A stretch of 64,000 nucleotides of DNA from a virus. The notes under the pieces are model-generated. The model was given only the letters and a program-made list of their open reading frames with translations. It was not told the DNA's origin and ran no database searches. Position numbers and translations under genes: made by a program. Below, piece after piece: positions 30,199-39,930 of this stretch. Each line of letters opens with the position of its first letter. Position 1 is the first letter of the stretch. Where the stretch lies: IMG/VR virus record IMGVR_UViG_3300028388_002189, positions 1 to 64,000 of that record; one strand, given 5' to 3'.

Positions 30199-30549
30199 TT
30201 AGCAATATCTCTTAAGGCTTGATGTGTATAGGACGGTTTCAGATGTAACGAGAGCGGGATCGTTCACCACCATCTCAACCGCACGATGATTGCGCCGTAG
30301 CGCGTCACGACACTCAGCAAAAGTGTCGAAAGTTAGACTGTCATAGTCTGACAGTAGTTTGTTAGGTTCTTGTCCAATGTAGACAATGACAGGTCTTAGT
30401 AGGTAGGAGACACCCCATAACCAACTTTCATTCTGAAGGGCGTACTTCTTTGGACCCACCAAGAAAACTCTCCCCTCGTACTTAAGGACACAATCGCTGT
30501 GTATCCAAAGCGTAGGGGATAGAGTGTTTGCGATGCTACCTCTCATCAT
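30199..30549 (-). CDS. Hypothetical phage protein, 116 aa
   Basis: Sits between the helicase and the loader gene, overlapping the loader stop (ATGATG; first ATG taken). Trp/Tyr-rich small globular protein with YIGQEPNKLLSDYDSLTFDTFAE. No family is recognised. Context suggests a replication accessory role. Confidence 0.55.
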   Translation of the reverse strand: MMRGSIANTLSPTLWIHSDCVLKYEGRVFLVGPKKYALQNESWLWGVSYLLRPVIVYIGQEPNKLLSDYDSLTFDTFAECRDALRRNHRAVEMVVNDPALVTSETVLYTSSLKRYC

Positions 30550-31172
30550 TTGAGCATCTCCGCAGTCATAGACTGACCAAGGACTTTGCGACGGTCTTGT
30601 CCCTTCATCTCACAAGCAACCATACATTCCATAGCCAAAGAAGCCGCAGATTGCTTATAGCGCTCTTGAAAAGCCTTTGGAGATAGATTGGTAGTCACAA
30701 TCGTTGGAAGACACTCTCTTGATCGTTTACGAAGCATATTCTCAAAGCAAAGCTCTGCAAAGCCACTGCCCTTGCCAGAGTATTCTTTACCGAGATCCTC
30801 TAAGAGAAGGAAGTCTACCGACTCAACACGCTGTACAACGGAGTTGTCTCTATCGAATCGCTGCCCATCAATGTAAGCAACCTTCAGCACGTCAGATAAG
30901 ACACAGTATGTTGAGTAACCGCGCTTCTGTATCTCTTTCAGCAGAGCACAGGAAGCATGAGTCTTACCCACACCGTTTCCACCATATAGAAAGATACCCC
31001 AACCTTGGTTGTAGTTCGCTGTTAAGTCTTTGACGTAGTTCCGAAAGATCTGCTTTGCACTGCACTCTTCAACCTGTGACATATCAGCGCTCCAAAAGCG
31101 TCTGCCTATGTTCATCCGTGTGAGAGTCGTTTCACTTAGACTTCTTGGCTTTGGGTTTGTTGTTCTGCTCAT
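30546..31172 (-). CDS. DnaC/IstB-like ATPase (helicase loader), 208 aa
   Basis: Walker A LYGGNGVGKTH (62-72), Walker B VDFLLLEDLGKE, sensor IVTTNLSPKAF and a C-terminal helical part. The ATG (MSRTTNPKPRS) lies inside the end of the upstream gene; an alternative start 16 codons earlier is weaker. It loads the DnaB-like hexamer onto DNA. Confidence 0.85.
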   Translation of the reverse strand: MSRTTNPKPRSLSETTLTRMNIGRRFWSADMSQVEECSAKQIFRNYVKDLTANYNQGWGIFLYGGNGVGKTHASCALLKEIQKRGYSTYCVLSDVLKVAYIDGQRFDRDNSVVQRVESVDFLLLEDLGKEYSGKGSGFAELCFENMLRKRSRECLPTIVTTNLSPKAFQERYKQSAASLAMECMVACEMKGQDRRKVLGQSMTAEMLK

Positions 31173-31425
31173 CTTCAATAACCTGTATGTTTTGTCTGAG
31201 GATACGCCACTTGCGAGCATATTCTCTTGCTTGTCTAGGGATTGATATTGTGGGGTGTGTTTCTTTTCGGACTAAAGGACGTTTGCCCATCTTCTCGGGA
31301 CCATATAGTTCTAAGTGTGAACGTGTCTCTTTAAGAATAATCTTCATAGCGTAAAGGCGACTTAGGTGATTCTTAGGGTCATCTTTAACCACAACGCCAA
31401 TCTTCTGCTTTTCTAGGTAACTCAT
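31132..31425 (-). CDS. Small basic phage protein, 97 aa
   Basis: Lys/Arg-rich (KPKAKKSK at the C-terminus), with ISIPRQAREYARKWRILRQNIQVIEDE. It lies between the initiator-like gene and the loader, overlapping the loader start by 41 nt. Possible nucleic-acid-binding replication factor; not recognised. Confidence 0.55.
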   Translation of the reverse strand: MSYLEKQKIGVVVKDDPKNHLSRLYAMKIILKETRSHLELYGPEKMGKRPLVRKETHPTISIPRQAREYARKWRILRQNIQVIEDEQNNKPKAKKSK

Positions 31426-32283
31426 CTACCAACCAATCTCGCCTCCATCTGGGCGACTGTCTTTTTCGTTGTTGAACTGAGAACCCCACGTCGGTTGACC
31501 TTGGAGCTCTCCGTCTATCATAAGGGGGAATAAACTGTTTCGGAACCCCCAAAAGATAGGCATTGAAGGGTATCCTTTGATATTGAAACGAGGTGCGATC
31601 GTTTCCCAATCTTTAACACAGCGCTTGATAACATCAGTCACCACCTCTGCGCTATAGATACTGATCAAGTCTTTAGCGTGTTTTAAGTCTCGACCAAAGA
31701 ACCTTGGCGGAGGAGACTTCCACTTCTCTCTCCACTCAATCGCCATCACGAACTCAAGATCTTTAGCGTTGTACTGCTCTGGAGTCTTCTCGTTGAATGC
31801 TTGTAGCCTACGCCAATGTTGAGGCTTTGTTTGAACAGGAGTACGTTTCTTAGACTTGTCACGCGCCATATCGAGGGAAGTGTCGATGAGGTTCTTAAGA
31901 GGATCGATCGCTTTATTTGGCTCATCGTGTAGAGGCTTTGTGATCTCCTCTTCAGCAACAGGTACACCTGCAAGATCTTTCAATGCACCAAGTAGCGGAG
32001 CATAGTCATAGGTCTTCTCGTTAGTCTCTGTTCGTACAGGCGTTAGATAACCCTTATGGCTAAGTGATCTTAGATAAGCTCTGACGGTCTGACCCGACTT
32101 ACCAGTCATCTTCGCGAAGTATTCAGCGCTTGGGAAGTCGCGATTCCCAAACCAAGAATGGTCTAGTAGGTGAAGCACAAGCATTGCCTCTTCCATCGAG
32201 ATATTGAGTTTACGATAGTTGGTGAGAAACACACGACTGATAGGCATAAAGCCTTGCTCTGAAAGGTTAGTGAACTCAATCAT
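31426..32283 (-). CDS. DnaD-like/winged-helix replication initiator, 285 aa
   Basis: The N-terminal winged-helix HTH has MEEAMLVLHLLDHSW, SAEYFAKMTGKSGQTVRAYLRSL and KGYLTPVRTE. A linker and a C-terminal WR-rich segment (MAIEWREKWKSPPPRFFGRDLKHAKDLISIYS) follow, resembling DnaD-like phage replication proteins. It probably binds the origin and recruits the DnaC-like loader and helicase encoded just downstream. The start overlaps the upstream gene by 8 nt. Confidence 0.7.
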   Translation of the reverse strand: MIEFTNLSEQGFMPISRVFLTNYRKLNISMEEAMLVLHLLDHSWFGNRDFPSAEYFAKMTGKSGQTVRAYLRSLSHKGYLTPVRTETNEKTYDYAPLLGALKDLAGVPVAEEEITKPLHDEPNKAIDPLKNLIDTSLDMARDKSKKRTPVQTKPQHWRRLQAFNEKTPEQYNAKDLEFVMAIEWREKWKSPPPRFFGRDLKHAKDLISIYSAEVVTDVIKRCVKDWETIAPRFNIKGYPSMPIFWGFRNSLFPLMIDGELQGQPTWGSQFNNEKDSRPDGGEIGW

Positions 32284-32509
32284 CAGACTTCACCTCACGA
32301 TTGTCTTTGAGGTAGTCTTTGAGATCAATCGTAGCTTTAGGCTCTTCACCTTGTACCATGCGAGCCATCTGGCGAAGGATTGCTCTGTCTTGATCTGTCT
32401 CTGCTCCATACAGATAAACCGCTTGGAGGATCATCTCAGCCAACTGTTGCCCTGTGGGGTGCTTCAAGTCGATGAGTAGTTTGTTCTTTTTGCTGTCTAG
32501 GCGAACCAT
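32276..32509 (-). CDS. Hypothetical small protein, 77 aa
   Basis: AAAGGAGAAAAC precedes the chosen ATG (MVRLDSKKNKLLID). Contains a helix-rich middle (AEMILQAVYLYGAETDQDRAILRQMARMV). First gene of the initiator-loader-helicase-primase transcript; the ATCGAT box at 32572-32592 lies just upstream and may control it. Confidence 0.6.
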   Translation of the reverse strand: MVRLDSKKNKLLIDLKHPTGQQLAEMILQAVYLYGAETDQDRAILRQMARMVQGEEPKATIDLKDYLKDNREVKSDD

Positions 32510-32571
32510 GTTTTCTCCTTTGTGTACCATAGACTGTACTCAGAGATAATCGTTTGCCTCCAAAACGTCAA

Positions 32572-32592
32572 TAGATTTTATCGATGTTTTTT
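32572..32592. promoter_or_regulatory. Fourth ATCGAT box
   Basis: TAGATTTTATCGATGTTTTTT matches the boxes at 17434-17495, here upstream of the replication-initiation operon and overlapping the end of the 89-aa gene. Suggests one regulator controls both the 17-kb and 32-kb units. Confidence 0.5.
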
Positions 32593-32847
32593 ATACACAC
32601 CCATCGTGATCATACTACCCTTGACCTCTGTGGACTGTACCCAACTACCTATTTTGTAAGGTAAAGCACCTCCACCTACAAGGTGAACGACCGCTAAAGA
32701 AAGATCCATTTTTATTTTTAGATCTGAAGATCTACTACAGGTAAGTAGGTACGCATTGAAGTCTTTCTCAAACTGATCTTCTTTGTTGACCGCTGAGTAT
32801 TCAATCGACCTAGCTATCAAAAGTTGGTCGTTAACGTTCTCTGTCAT
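32578..32847 (-). CDS. Hypothetical phage protein, 89 aa
   Basis: It has its own upstream AT-rich promoter-like region. Small mixed protein (MTENVNDQLLIARSIEYSAVN..., DLSLAVVHLVGGGALPY). Family not recognised. Its 3' end overlaps an ATCGAT box. Confidence 0.6.
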   Translation of the reverse strand: MTENVNDQLLIARSIEYSAVNKEDQFEKDFNAYLLTCSRSSDLKIKMDLSLAVVHLVGGGALPYKIGSWVQSTEVKGSMITMGVYKKHR

Positions 32848-32858
32848 CTTGGTAGCTC

Positions 32859-32908
32859 CGCTCTTATATATATAGGTTATCTTATAGTATATATAATATA
32901 TAAGAGCG
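32859..32908 (-). promoter_or_regulatory. AT-rich promoter module B with inverted repeat
   Basis: CGCTCTTATATAT (32859-32871) and ATATATAAGAGCG (32896-32908) form a 13-bp inverted repeat. The minus strand order ATATATTATATATA, TATAAGATAACC, TATATATAAGAG matches module A at 17381-17432 nearly base for base. It lies 12 nt upstream of the 89-aa gene start. Confidence 0.5.
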
Positions 32909-32922
32909 AGTACCTCTAAAAC

Positions 32923-33279
32923 CTACTTCCTTAGACCTGTCCAAGCATAACGCTTCCTAGTGTCAAGGTAGTTGATATATTCGTCATTGTCGTAGGCTTC
33001 CTGCTCAAAGCAGATCATACGATAAGCTGTTTTACCGTCTCTATGCTTCAGTAACCTAAACAGGTAGTCCGCATAGTAGAGGACGATAAACCCAATAACG
33101 CCAGTCTCTAAGAACTGTTGGAAGTGTATTGTCTCATGCCTCTTGGTTCTCTCAGAAAGTTCACCCCTAGAGAACACAAAGCAAAACAGAGTGATTGCGT
33201 TGATCTCTATAGGCGTAAACTTGCTTAACCAAATAGGAACTTTGCTATTCTCAAAGAACCAAGGTTTCCAATGTCTCAT
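32923..33279 (-). CDS. HExxH-motif small membrane-associated protein, 118 aa
   Basis: RHETIHFQQ is a zincin-type HExxH, followed by a hydrophobic helix (VIGFIVLYYADYLF) and CFEQEAYDNDE, which supplies a possible third zinc ligand. I associate this layout with short phage and bacterial proteins of unknown substrate. It may be a membrane-bound metallopeptidase; activity unproved. Confidence 0.6.
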   Translation of the reverse strand: MRHWKPWFFENSKVPIWLSKFTPIEINAITLFCFVFSRGELSERTKRHETIHFQQFLETGVIGFIVLYYADYLFRLLKHRDGKTAYRMICFEQEAYDNDEYINYLDTRKRYAWTGLRK

Positions 33280-33281
33280 AA

Positions 33282-33611
33282 CTACACTACCTCGGACTTT
33301 TCAACAACTTTTTTGAGTTTTACCAACTCTGACTTAGTTACCATAAGTTCATGTAGTAAAACATTAATTACGGTTTCTACGTCTAGGTAACCTTCCTCTC
33401 CTTCGGGGACTTCTTCAGTAGAAAGTCGGTTTTCACCCGTATACTTGTAACCCCTCGTACCAAATAATGCATAAGCAGACTTGTTCTCATAAATAGTCCT
33501 ACTTGCTTTAGTAAAAGGCAAGTTGGCTTCTTTTGTCCTCTTATGATTAGTAAATGGGTGCTTCGATTCTTTAGGTTTCTTTATACTTTTCAAGTGTTTA
33601 TTACCTTTCAA
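33282..33611 (-). CDS. Hypothetical basic phage protein, 109 aa
   Basis: A Lys-rich N-terminus (KHLKSIKKPKESKHPF, disordered) precedes a more ordered part ending in a helix LLHELMVTKSELVKLKKVV. The C-terminal residues VVEK are encoded by motif copy 12. It lies at the border between replication and tail-fibre modules. Confidence 0.5.
   Translation of the reverse strand: MKGNKHLKSIKKPKESKHPFTNHKRTKEANLPFTKASRTIYENKSAYALFGTRGYKYTGENRLSTEEVPEGEEGYLDVETVINVLLHELMVTKSELVKLKKVVEKSEVV
33296..33309 (-). repeat. Dispersed 14-bp motif, copy 12
   Basis: ACTTTTCAACAACT at the 3' end of the 109-aa gene, read as V-V-E-K. Confidence 0.8.
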
Positions 33612-33630
33612 TGTCTATAAAAGTTTGTCT

Positions 33631-35241
33631 TTACTCCACAACAATATAGTCAAGGTCAGCGGTTGAAGCTGACCCACTTTCAACAGTATATCTAGCAGAT
33701 AAATATATCCGAGAAGCAGGACCTATTGTATATGTATAAGCACCATCATACGGGGTTTGTAATCCTGCCGAGGTATACAATCGAGTCCTGCCGTTGTTTT
33801 TACTGGAGCTTGCTCTTGCATCTGTTATTTTTAAAAATAAATCCGCTTGACTCTCGTTAACAATCTCCATCACTGCGCCGTTTAACCATGTAATCGGATA
33901 GTAAAAACCCGAAATAAATCCTGTAGTAACTAAAGGCAAGGTGATCGTTTTATTTGTCGCGCCGCTCTCATGTGCAAGGCGATAGTTCAATATATCACTC
34001 TCGCCTGCGATCGTTACATTCGCCGTGAGATCCGTATATTGTAAACCTGTAGCCTTTGGCACATCTCCGAAAGAGAGAGCACCGTTTCCACTTGTTTGTA
34101 GTATTTGATTCGCCGTTCCGTCTGAACTTGGGAATGTATAGGGGAGTGCTCTCATCGCAAGTTCTGTCGCATTATATGCGAAGACCTCACCCGTCTGTGT
34201 CAGCGTGCTTTCGTCAAGTTCTAGCTGTGGAATGATCACATACTCCCACTTATATGTGCCTGTCGCGATAAGCTCCACTAAGGCGGTACTGTTAATATCT
34301 CGCTCTGCGTTATATGTCCCGCTTGACGTGGTGGGGTCTAGGTTAGGTCCCGAGTTAAGAGAGTTTTCATAGAGCCTAAGAGTCCCCCCTCCCTTATTAT
34401 AAATCTTGATCCTTTGACCTACTGTGAGCGTCTGGTCTGTAACGATTACGGACGCTCTAAAAATCTTGTCCGCCTCAGTCTCTACGATATAAAAAGTATC
34501 GACACTGTTCGCGTTAAAGTCATAAATGTCATCTCCAGCGTGTGTAGTATCTGCGAGTGTGATCGTCTCGACCGTCATCCCGCCGCCCACATCGGAAAAC
34601 GTCACAGCACCCGCCCCGTCTGTGGTGAGTACCTGTCCTGCTGACCCGTCTCCTACAGGTAACGTATAAACACTCTCAGAACTCTTATTGTCAGTGTCGC
34701 CAATAAAGAACTTGCCTTCATCGAGGTTAGGCGTAGCAGCGGTACGTCCCGCACCTCCGACTTTTATAATACCTGCGCTACTGTGTTCTCTTACGATTTG
34801 ACCTATATTTTGCAACTTAGCAGAACTACCCGCAGGTTTGTCGATTGTAATTTGTCCTGGTGTCGTCCCAATAAATACAGACCGACCAACAATAGACTCA
34901 ACAGGGTTTGTTGTGTTCAATGAAGCGGTGTCAAGTCCTGTTAGGTTACCAAAACTAACGACAAACACTTCGGCGCTTGCATTTGCTGCGCTTTCAGTTA
35001 AGCCAATCGCAGGGACAGTACCTGCCCCATCAGCATCAGCGAGTTTAACCTCTGGTACATCTCCACTTACGCCACTAATGTAAACAGCCTGTCCTTTTGA
35101 CAGAGCGGTGGTTTCAGCATTTTTGCACTTAAACCTAAGAGATCCGTCCATCGCACCCACAAACTGTGAAGCATGAATCGCCTCAAAAGGATTGTCTGCG
35201 GTTCTTAAGGTATCTTCTAGTTGTTTGCCTTTTATTCTCAT
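33631..35241 (-). CDS. Tail fibre / adhesin-like structural protein, 536 aa
   Basis: Starts MRIKGKQLEDTL, like the next fibre (MAFIKGKQL). Beta-rich, Gly/Ser/Thr-rich sequence with two copies of a 'P-x-DG-xx-xQ-x-L-x-TxGxGA' segment at 194-218 and 370-394; one similar copy lies near the end of the collagen-like protein. These resemble repeat modules of phage fibres. It is the receptor-binding end of the tail set, next to a terminator. Confidence 0.7.
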   Translation of the reverse strand: MRIKGKQLEDTLRTADNPFEAIHASQFVGAMDGSLRFKCKNAETTALSKGQAVYISGVSGDVPEVKLADADGAGTVPAIGLTESAANASAEVFVVSFGNLTGLDTASLNTTNPVESIVGRSVFIGTTPGQITIDKPAGSSAKLQNIGQIVREHSSAGIIKVGGAGRTAATPNLDEGKFFIGDTDNKSSESVYTLPVGDGSAGQVLTTDGAGAVTFSDVGGGMTVETITLADTTHAGDDIYDFNANSVDTFYIVETEADKIFRASVIVTDQTLTVGQRIKIYNKGGGTLRLYENSLNSGPNLDPTTSSGTYNAERDINSTALVELIATGTYKWEYVIIPQLELDESTLTQTGEVFAYNATELAMRALPYTFPSSDGTANQILQTSGNGALSFGDVPKATGLQYTDLTANVTIAGESDILNYRLAHESGATNKTITLPLVTTGFISGFYYPITWLNGAVMEIVNESQADLFLKITDARASSSKNNGRTRLYTSAGLQTPYDGAYTYTIGPASRIYLSARYTVESGSASTADLDYIVVE

Positions 35242-35261
35242 TTTAAGTCTCCATACAAGAA

Positions 35262-35293
35262 AGGGCGAGTCACCATATTGGTAGACCCGCCCT
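35262..35293 (-). terminator. Intrinsic terminator between fibre genes
   Basis: AGGGCG (35262-35267) pairs with CGCCCT (35288-35293) with further GTC/GAC and ACCA/TGGT pairing inside; on the minus strand the stem is followed by TTTCTTGT. It lies downstream of the 445-aa fibre gene, in a 112-nt gap. Confidence 0.7.
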
Positions 35294-35353
35294 AACTAGT
35301 CAATCATAAACAGTGTTTGTTAGATATGACTGCGCGTCACCTACAATACGTTA

Positions 35354-36691
35354 TTAGTTGATCTTTGCGTAAACAATATCAAGAACGTCTGTGTTGTCTA
35401 GCGCGTAAGCAGAAGCACCATTCCAGTAGAGATCGTCACCCGCAGTAATATCAGCGATAGCGCGAGCGGTAACACCTGCGTCATTAGTGAAGTAGCAATC
35501 CTTAGTTTTAACTCCGTCACCAAGTTCTGCACCAATACCATTAACAAAGATACGAACTGCGCCGTCAGCCGCAGGAGTATGAGTAATGTTAATAGTAGTG
35601 TCGGTGTCGTCAGCAGAAACAGCACCGGGAGTCTGTCCAAGGTCATCGCTAGTCATAACAGGAGCAGCTAGACCCGCAGCACCCTTGATCGCGATTGAAC
35701 CTTCAGCATTAAGACTAACTTTAAGTCCGCTTTCGTCACTTGAGAGTGAAGAGTCTGCTTTCTTAACTTGTAACTCGTCACTGCTGATCTCAACACCACC
35801 TGTCGAAACGACTGCGACGTTTAGGGCACCAGCTGCTGAAGAAAGACCATTACCCGCGAGAGCGCTTGAGAAGTCTACAACAGACTCACGCTTAGTGCCA
35901 CCGTCAGCGTCGATGAAGACTAGTTCGTCAGCCGCAACAGCGATGGTGCCATCATCAAGTTCAGACGCTTGGATCTTAAGACCAGAACCGCTAACTGCTA
36001 GACCCGAGTTCAAGTCGAGTGCGACAGAAAGTTCGTTAGCATCTTTTGATAGACCGTCGCCTGCTGTAATCTGACCTGCGCCCGAGAACTGAGTGAAGGT
36101 AAGTGCAGTGGTGTCGAGAGTGATGGTCTCATTAGTGGTGAGGACAAAGCCTTGGTCACCATTAGAAGTACCTTCCTCGATGAAGCAAAATGCACCCGAA
36201 GAAATATCAGCGTCTGAGTTAAAGTCGTCTGCGCGTGTGAGTTCATATGCGCTAGTACCGTCTACACCTACTTGAGTAACAGTATAGATACCATTCTCAG
36301 AAGCATCATTAGCAATGCCTTGGTCTTTAACAAGAACACGATCACCGCTTGATAGTGCAACGCCATCAATAGAGATTGCGCCGTTAGCAGTCGCGGTCAA
36401 AACACCGTTAGAATAGGTAACACCTAGTTCTGAAGTGGTTGCTGCGCGTACACTCTCTTTGATGTCGAGCGCCTGTTTTACACTGTCAACGTAACCCTTG
36501 TTAGCTGCGTGACTTGCCTGTGTAGGCGTAGCGACAGAAACAGTACTACTAGACAGATCAAAGTCAGTAGTGAGATCGAGTTTACTTGAAGGGATAGAAC
36601 CTGCAAGTTTTGCTGCCTCGATGGTCGCGTCAGCGATTTTAGCATTGACGATCGTACCGTCAGCAAGTTGTTTTCCTTTAATAAAAGCCAT
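35354..36691 (-). CDS. Tail fibre-like structural protein, 445 aa
   Basis: GGAGTCTAAA precedes the ATG. Repetitive Ser/Ala/Asp/Gly-rich protein (MAFIKGKQLADGTIVNAKIAD...) with LVKDQGIANDASENGIYTVT, a segment typical of phage fibre/needle domains, and later KADSSLSSDESGLKVSL repeats. Predicted beta-solenoid-like fibre. Two other fibre genes flank it. Confidence 0.7.
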   Translation of the reverse strand: MAFIKGKQLADGTIVNAKIADATIEAAKLAGSIPSSKLDLTTDFDLSSSTVSVATPTQASHAANKGYVDSVKQALDIKESVRAATTSELGVTYSNGVLTATANGAISIDGVALSSGDRVLVKDQGIANDASENGIYTVTQVGVDGTSAYELTRADDFNSDADISSGAFCFIEEGTSNGDQGFVLTTNETITLDTTALTFTQFSGAGQITAGDGLSKDANELSVALDLNSGLAVSGSGLKIQASELDDGTIAVAADELVFIDADGGTKRESVVDFSSALAGNGLSSAAGALNVAVVSTGGVEISSDELQVKKADSSLSSDESGLKVSLNAEGSIAIKGAAGLAAPVMTSDDLGQTPGAVSADDTDTTINITHTPAADGAVRIFVNGIGAELGDGVKTKDCYFTNDAGVTARAIADITAGDDLYWNGASAYALDNTDVLDIVYAKIN

Positions 36692-36733
36692 TTTAGACTC
36701 CTTTATAGTTCAACGTTAAGTAAAAAAGTTTTG

Positions 36734-39580
36734 TTAATAAGTAAAGTCGGTGACCAAGTGCCAAGATCTGTTATCTAAGGCGACAAAAGTATAACGCTTA
36801 TACTTAGTTAATGTGTAGGTAGCGGGACCATCTATGCGTGCGCCTTGAAGTCCGTACACCCGTACACCCGTAGGAATAGACAATTGACTATTATTTTGCC
36901 CACCACTTAGTATAAAACTAAATACAAATCTATAGCTGTAGTAATCTGGATTTAGTAAATCATTATGCTCCGATTGAGTGGGCAATGTAACAGATACCCC
37001 ACTAGGAACATTATACAAAAGAAAAGTTGTATTTTGACCGTTCCAAATACTTGCAGTCAAAGCACCAGAAATTGGAGTGAAAGGAGAAGCGCCTCCTCCA
37101 CCTGCTTGGTCTACCCAACTTAAAGCGCCACTACCATCAGTCTTGAGGACTTGGTCGGGAGCGCCTGCATCATCTGGCAAAGTAAGTGTATAGTTTGCTT
37201 CAGCATCATGAGCAGGACCTTGAATAGTTACGCCATGACTGTTTTGCTCACAGTTAAGTTTAATAGCACCGCTAGTAGTAGTGCCCTTTACAGTTAGTAA
37301 GTTGTCCTCTTGTAAGTTTATGCTAGATTCGGAAACAATCCATTCGTTGTTCCCGATATATGTAAACTTATATAGTACGTTATTATGCACTCTATATCTA
37401 AGACTTACTACTTCATAGTAAGAAGAGTTTGTAGTGACAAACTCAGAGCCATTTGGAAAGATGAATTTGCTATTAGGTAAAGCAAAAATTGCTTTATAAG
37501 TAAAAGATGCACTATAGACTGAAATAAAGTTATAGGAGTCACCAACTACAAGATCATTTGTATTGTCGGGTAAATATATTCTTGGCAGATAATTGCCGTC
37601 CAAGATAAATAGAGAGTCTTTATTTGCTAACCAGTCAGCATATTGAAGATAGTTAACTGCGCTATCAGAAAGAGCATTCCTAATAATCTTGGGGAAAGAA
37701 GACCAAGAAGTACCATCATAGAAAAGTCTATCTTCAGTGCTAGGGTTAGCAGCATCTACATCTGATAAGTCACCTAATGCTATATTAGCGGCTGTAGAAC
37801 TAACAGGCTCTGGTCTCCAATAACCGCCATCAGAATCTTCATAAGTAAGAACATATCCATCGGTGAGAGTAGCACTGGTTGCATATAGGTCTACATCTGA
37901 AAGAGAAGTTAGATTCATGCTTACAGTACCATTAATACTAGAACCATCACTTAGCTGAGTCGCGACTGTATTGTTACTAATGGCTAGAGTAGTAACTGAA
38001 GCGCCTGCTGCACCTGCGGGACCTTGCGCACCATCTGCACCATTGATACCGTTAGCACCCGCCTCACCTTGAATACCTTGCGGACCTTGTGGTCCAACCT
38101 CGCCCTGTAGTCCTTGTGGACCTTGTGGTCCTTGTTCGCCTTGGAGACCTTGTGGTCCTTGTGGTCCAACCTCGCCCTGTGGACCTTGTGGACCAACCGC
38201 ACCGTCAGCACCCGCAGGACCTTGGGGACCTTGTATTGATCCACCACTAACAAAGCTAGTACCGTCATGAATGTGTAAACTGTCATCTGCTTGTACTAAA
38301 TAAGCGTCCCCTTGTGACGCTTGTGCAGGTAAGTCATTTACGGTTGCAACGCTACCTTGGAAAGTTACACCACTTCCCGCAACACCTTGGATACCCTGTG
38401 GACCGACTTCGCCCTGTGGACCTTGTGGACCAACCGCACCCTGTGGTCCTGCTTCGCCTTGTGGTCCTTGTGGACCTGCGGAACCTTGAAGACCTTGAAT
38501 CCCCTGCTCACCTTGTGGACCTGCTTCGCCTTGTGGTCCTTGTGGACCTGCGGGACCTACTTCACCTTGTGGACCTTGTGGACCAACCGCGCCATCAGCG
38601 CCATCAGCACCAGAAAGACCCTGTGGTCCTTGAATACCTTGGATACCTTGTAGACCTTGCTCACCTTGTGGTCCTTGTTCACCCTGTGGACCTTGTGGTC
38701 CTTGTGGACCTTGTGGTCCTTGTGGACCTTGCTCACCTTGTGGTCCTTGTGGTCCTGCCACAGCATTGGTAAAGGTCGCGGATGCAATCAAAACTTCTGG
38801 AGCTACGTCCTCTTTGGTTGCAATCGTCTTAGTCTCTAAGTCTTTTACAAACTGTAGGGAATCGCCGTTTACAGAGAGCGCAGCATCGCCAATGTAAAGA
38901 GTGTTTCCGCTCATATATAAGTCACGGATCTTATTAGCAGGTGAACCGATGTCATACTGACTGTCTAGGGTAGGCACTAGGTGGTTGTTAGCCACACTCC
39001 AGTTAGTAGCGTTAAACCCTCCTACTCCATCAGCAACTTGAACGGTACCTTGAGCTCCATTACTGTCACTTCCGCCTCCACCTGTAGAAGCAATCGTTAC
39101 GCCGTTAGCATTAGAGGTAATGGTGACATTATCTCCCGCATTAAGGAACTTGTTAACAAAGTCGCCGTTGCCATCTCGGACTAGAACTTGCCCCGCTTGT
39201 GGACCTGCTAGAGACACGTCATTAAGGTCGTTTAGGTTAGCAACTTCTCCGCTACCAGGTACACTTCCGTAAATGGTTTTAGGAGAGTACCAAACGATCA
39301 GTTCTTCGCCTGCCTCAAGAGGGATAGCACTAATCCAAGTGATCACACTTCCATCAAGAGTAAAGTCTTCGCCGTATACAGAAGCGGTACTGTTAAAGGT
39401 GACTTGAAGCACGAAGTCGCCATCTCGATCTACGGCAACCTCTTGACCAATGTCAAAAGTATTAACCACAGGATCGGGTACTGTAAAAGTAACCTTCTCC
39501 CAAGTCGCCTCTACAGGTACTGAGATCGGGTTCTCATAGACTTCAACATTTGTAATATTTGGGTATACGTCAACTTTCAT
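36734..39580 (-). CDS. Collagen-like tail fibre protein, 948 aa
   Basis: An N-terminal attachment region (1-275) is followed by a collagen-type (Gly-Pro-Gln)-rich segment at about 276-402, a 45-residue non-collagen break ([16 protein letters not shown]...), and a second Gly-x-y segment at about 446-525. Residues 545-948 are a beta-rich tip that includes a [20 protein letters not shown] module shared with the 536-aa fibre. It probably forms a trimeric fibre. Confidence 0.8.
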   Translation of the reverse strand: MKVDVYPNITNVEVYENPISVPVEATWEKVTFTVPDPVVNTFDIGQEVAVDRDGDFVLQVTFNSTASVYGEDFTLDGSVITWISAIPLEAGEELIVWYSPKTIYGSVPGSGEVANLNDLNDVSLAGPQAGQVLVRDGNGDFVNKFLNAGDNVTITSNANGVTIASTGGGGSDSNGAQGTVQVADGVGGFNATNWSVANNHLVPTLDSQYDIGSPANKIRDLYMSGNTLYIGDAALSVNGDSLQFVKDLETKTIATKEDVAPEVLIASATFTNAVAGPQGPQGEQGPQGPQGPQGPQGPQGEQGPQGEQGLQGIQGIQGPQGLSGADGADGAVGPQGPQGEVGPAGPQGPQGEAGPQGEQGIQGLQGSAGPQGPQGEAGPQGAVGPQGPQGEVGPQGIQGVAGSGVTFQGSVATVNDLPAQASQGDAYLVQADDSLHIHDGTSFVSGGSIQGPQGPAGADGAVGPQGPQGEVGPQGPQGLQGEQGPQGPQGLQGEVGPQGPQGIQGEAGANGINGADGAQGPAGAAGASVTTLAISNNTVATQLSDGSSINGTVSMNLTSLSDVDLYATSATLTDGYVLTYEDSDGGYWRPEPVSSTAANIALGDLSDVDAANPSTEDRLFYDGTSWSSFPKIIRNALSDSAVNYLQYADWLANKDSLFILDGNYLPRIYLPDNTNDLVVGDSYNFISVYSASFTYKAIFALPNSKFIFPNGSEFVTTNSSYYEVVSLRYRVHNNVLYKFTYIGNNEWIVSESSINLQEDNLLTVKGTTTSGAIKLNCEQNSHGVTIQGPAHDAEANYTLTLPDDAGAPDQVLKTDGSGALSWVDQAGGGGASPFTPISGALTASIWNGQNTTFLLYNVPSGVSVTLPTQSEHNDLLNPDYYSYRFVFSFILSGGQNNSQLSIPTGVRVYGLQGARIDGPATYTLTKYKRYTFVALDNRSWHLVTDFTY
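38003..38757. repeat. Collagen-type G-x-y repeat tract
   Basis: On the minus strand the codons read mostly Gly-Pro-Gln, Gly-Glu-Gln and Gly-Pro-Ala triplets, visible as repeated GGACCTTGTGG on the plus strand. Interrupted once near 38250-38372. Such tracts can expand or contract by slippage. Antisense open frames here are artefacts of the repeat. Confidence 0.85.
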
Positions 39581-39930
39581 CGTGTCACTTCTCCTTCGAT
39601 CCTACAGCGTCCCTTTAGTAACTTAGTTCTTACACCTTCGGGTGAGGTGACCTCTAAGTCATAAACCGCAACAGATGGCGGCAAGTTTTCTGTTTGTTCA
39701 TAACCAATCGTTAAGTTGATTGCGCCTTGGTTCTCGTAGATCTGGATCTGATCTGAATCTTCACTAGATAGTTCTAGTAAGACTACACTTGCGCCCGTCG
39801 ATGCCCTAATCTGCATTTTAGCAGAATAGTTCACCAACGGTATAGGTCTGTTTGCGCTATTCTTCCAATAGAGAGCTAACTTATAGGTAGAACCTTGCTC
39901 AATCGTAATATTATAAATGCCAGAGATCAT
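39577..39930 (-). CDS. Small phage structural protein (fibre/baseplate-associated), 117 aa
   Basis: Beta-rich domain starting [20 protein letters not shown] with [10 protein letters not shown] and [19 protein letters not shown]; a pattern I recall from T4-like and marine phages beside fibre genes. Its ATG shares a base with the lipoprotein stop. Function not known. Confidence 0.6.
   Translation of the reverse strand: MISGIYNITIEQGSTYKLALYWKNSANRPIPLVNYSAKMQIRASTGASVVLLELSSEDSDQIQIYENQGAINLTIGYEQTENLPPSVAVYDLEVTSPEGVRTKLLKGRCRIEGEVTR

Noticed and set aside
38314-38772. Long plus-strand frames antisense to the collagen tract
   Set aside because: Any frame of a G-x-y repeat is open; a compositional artefact.
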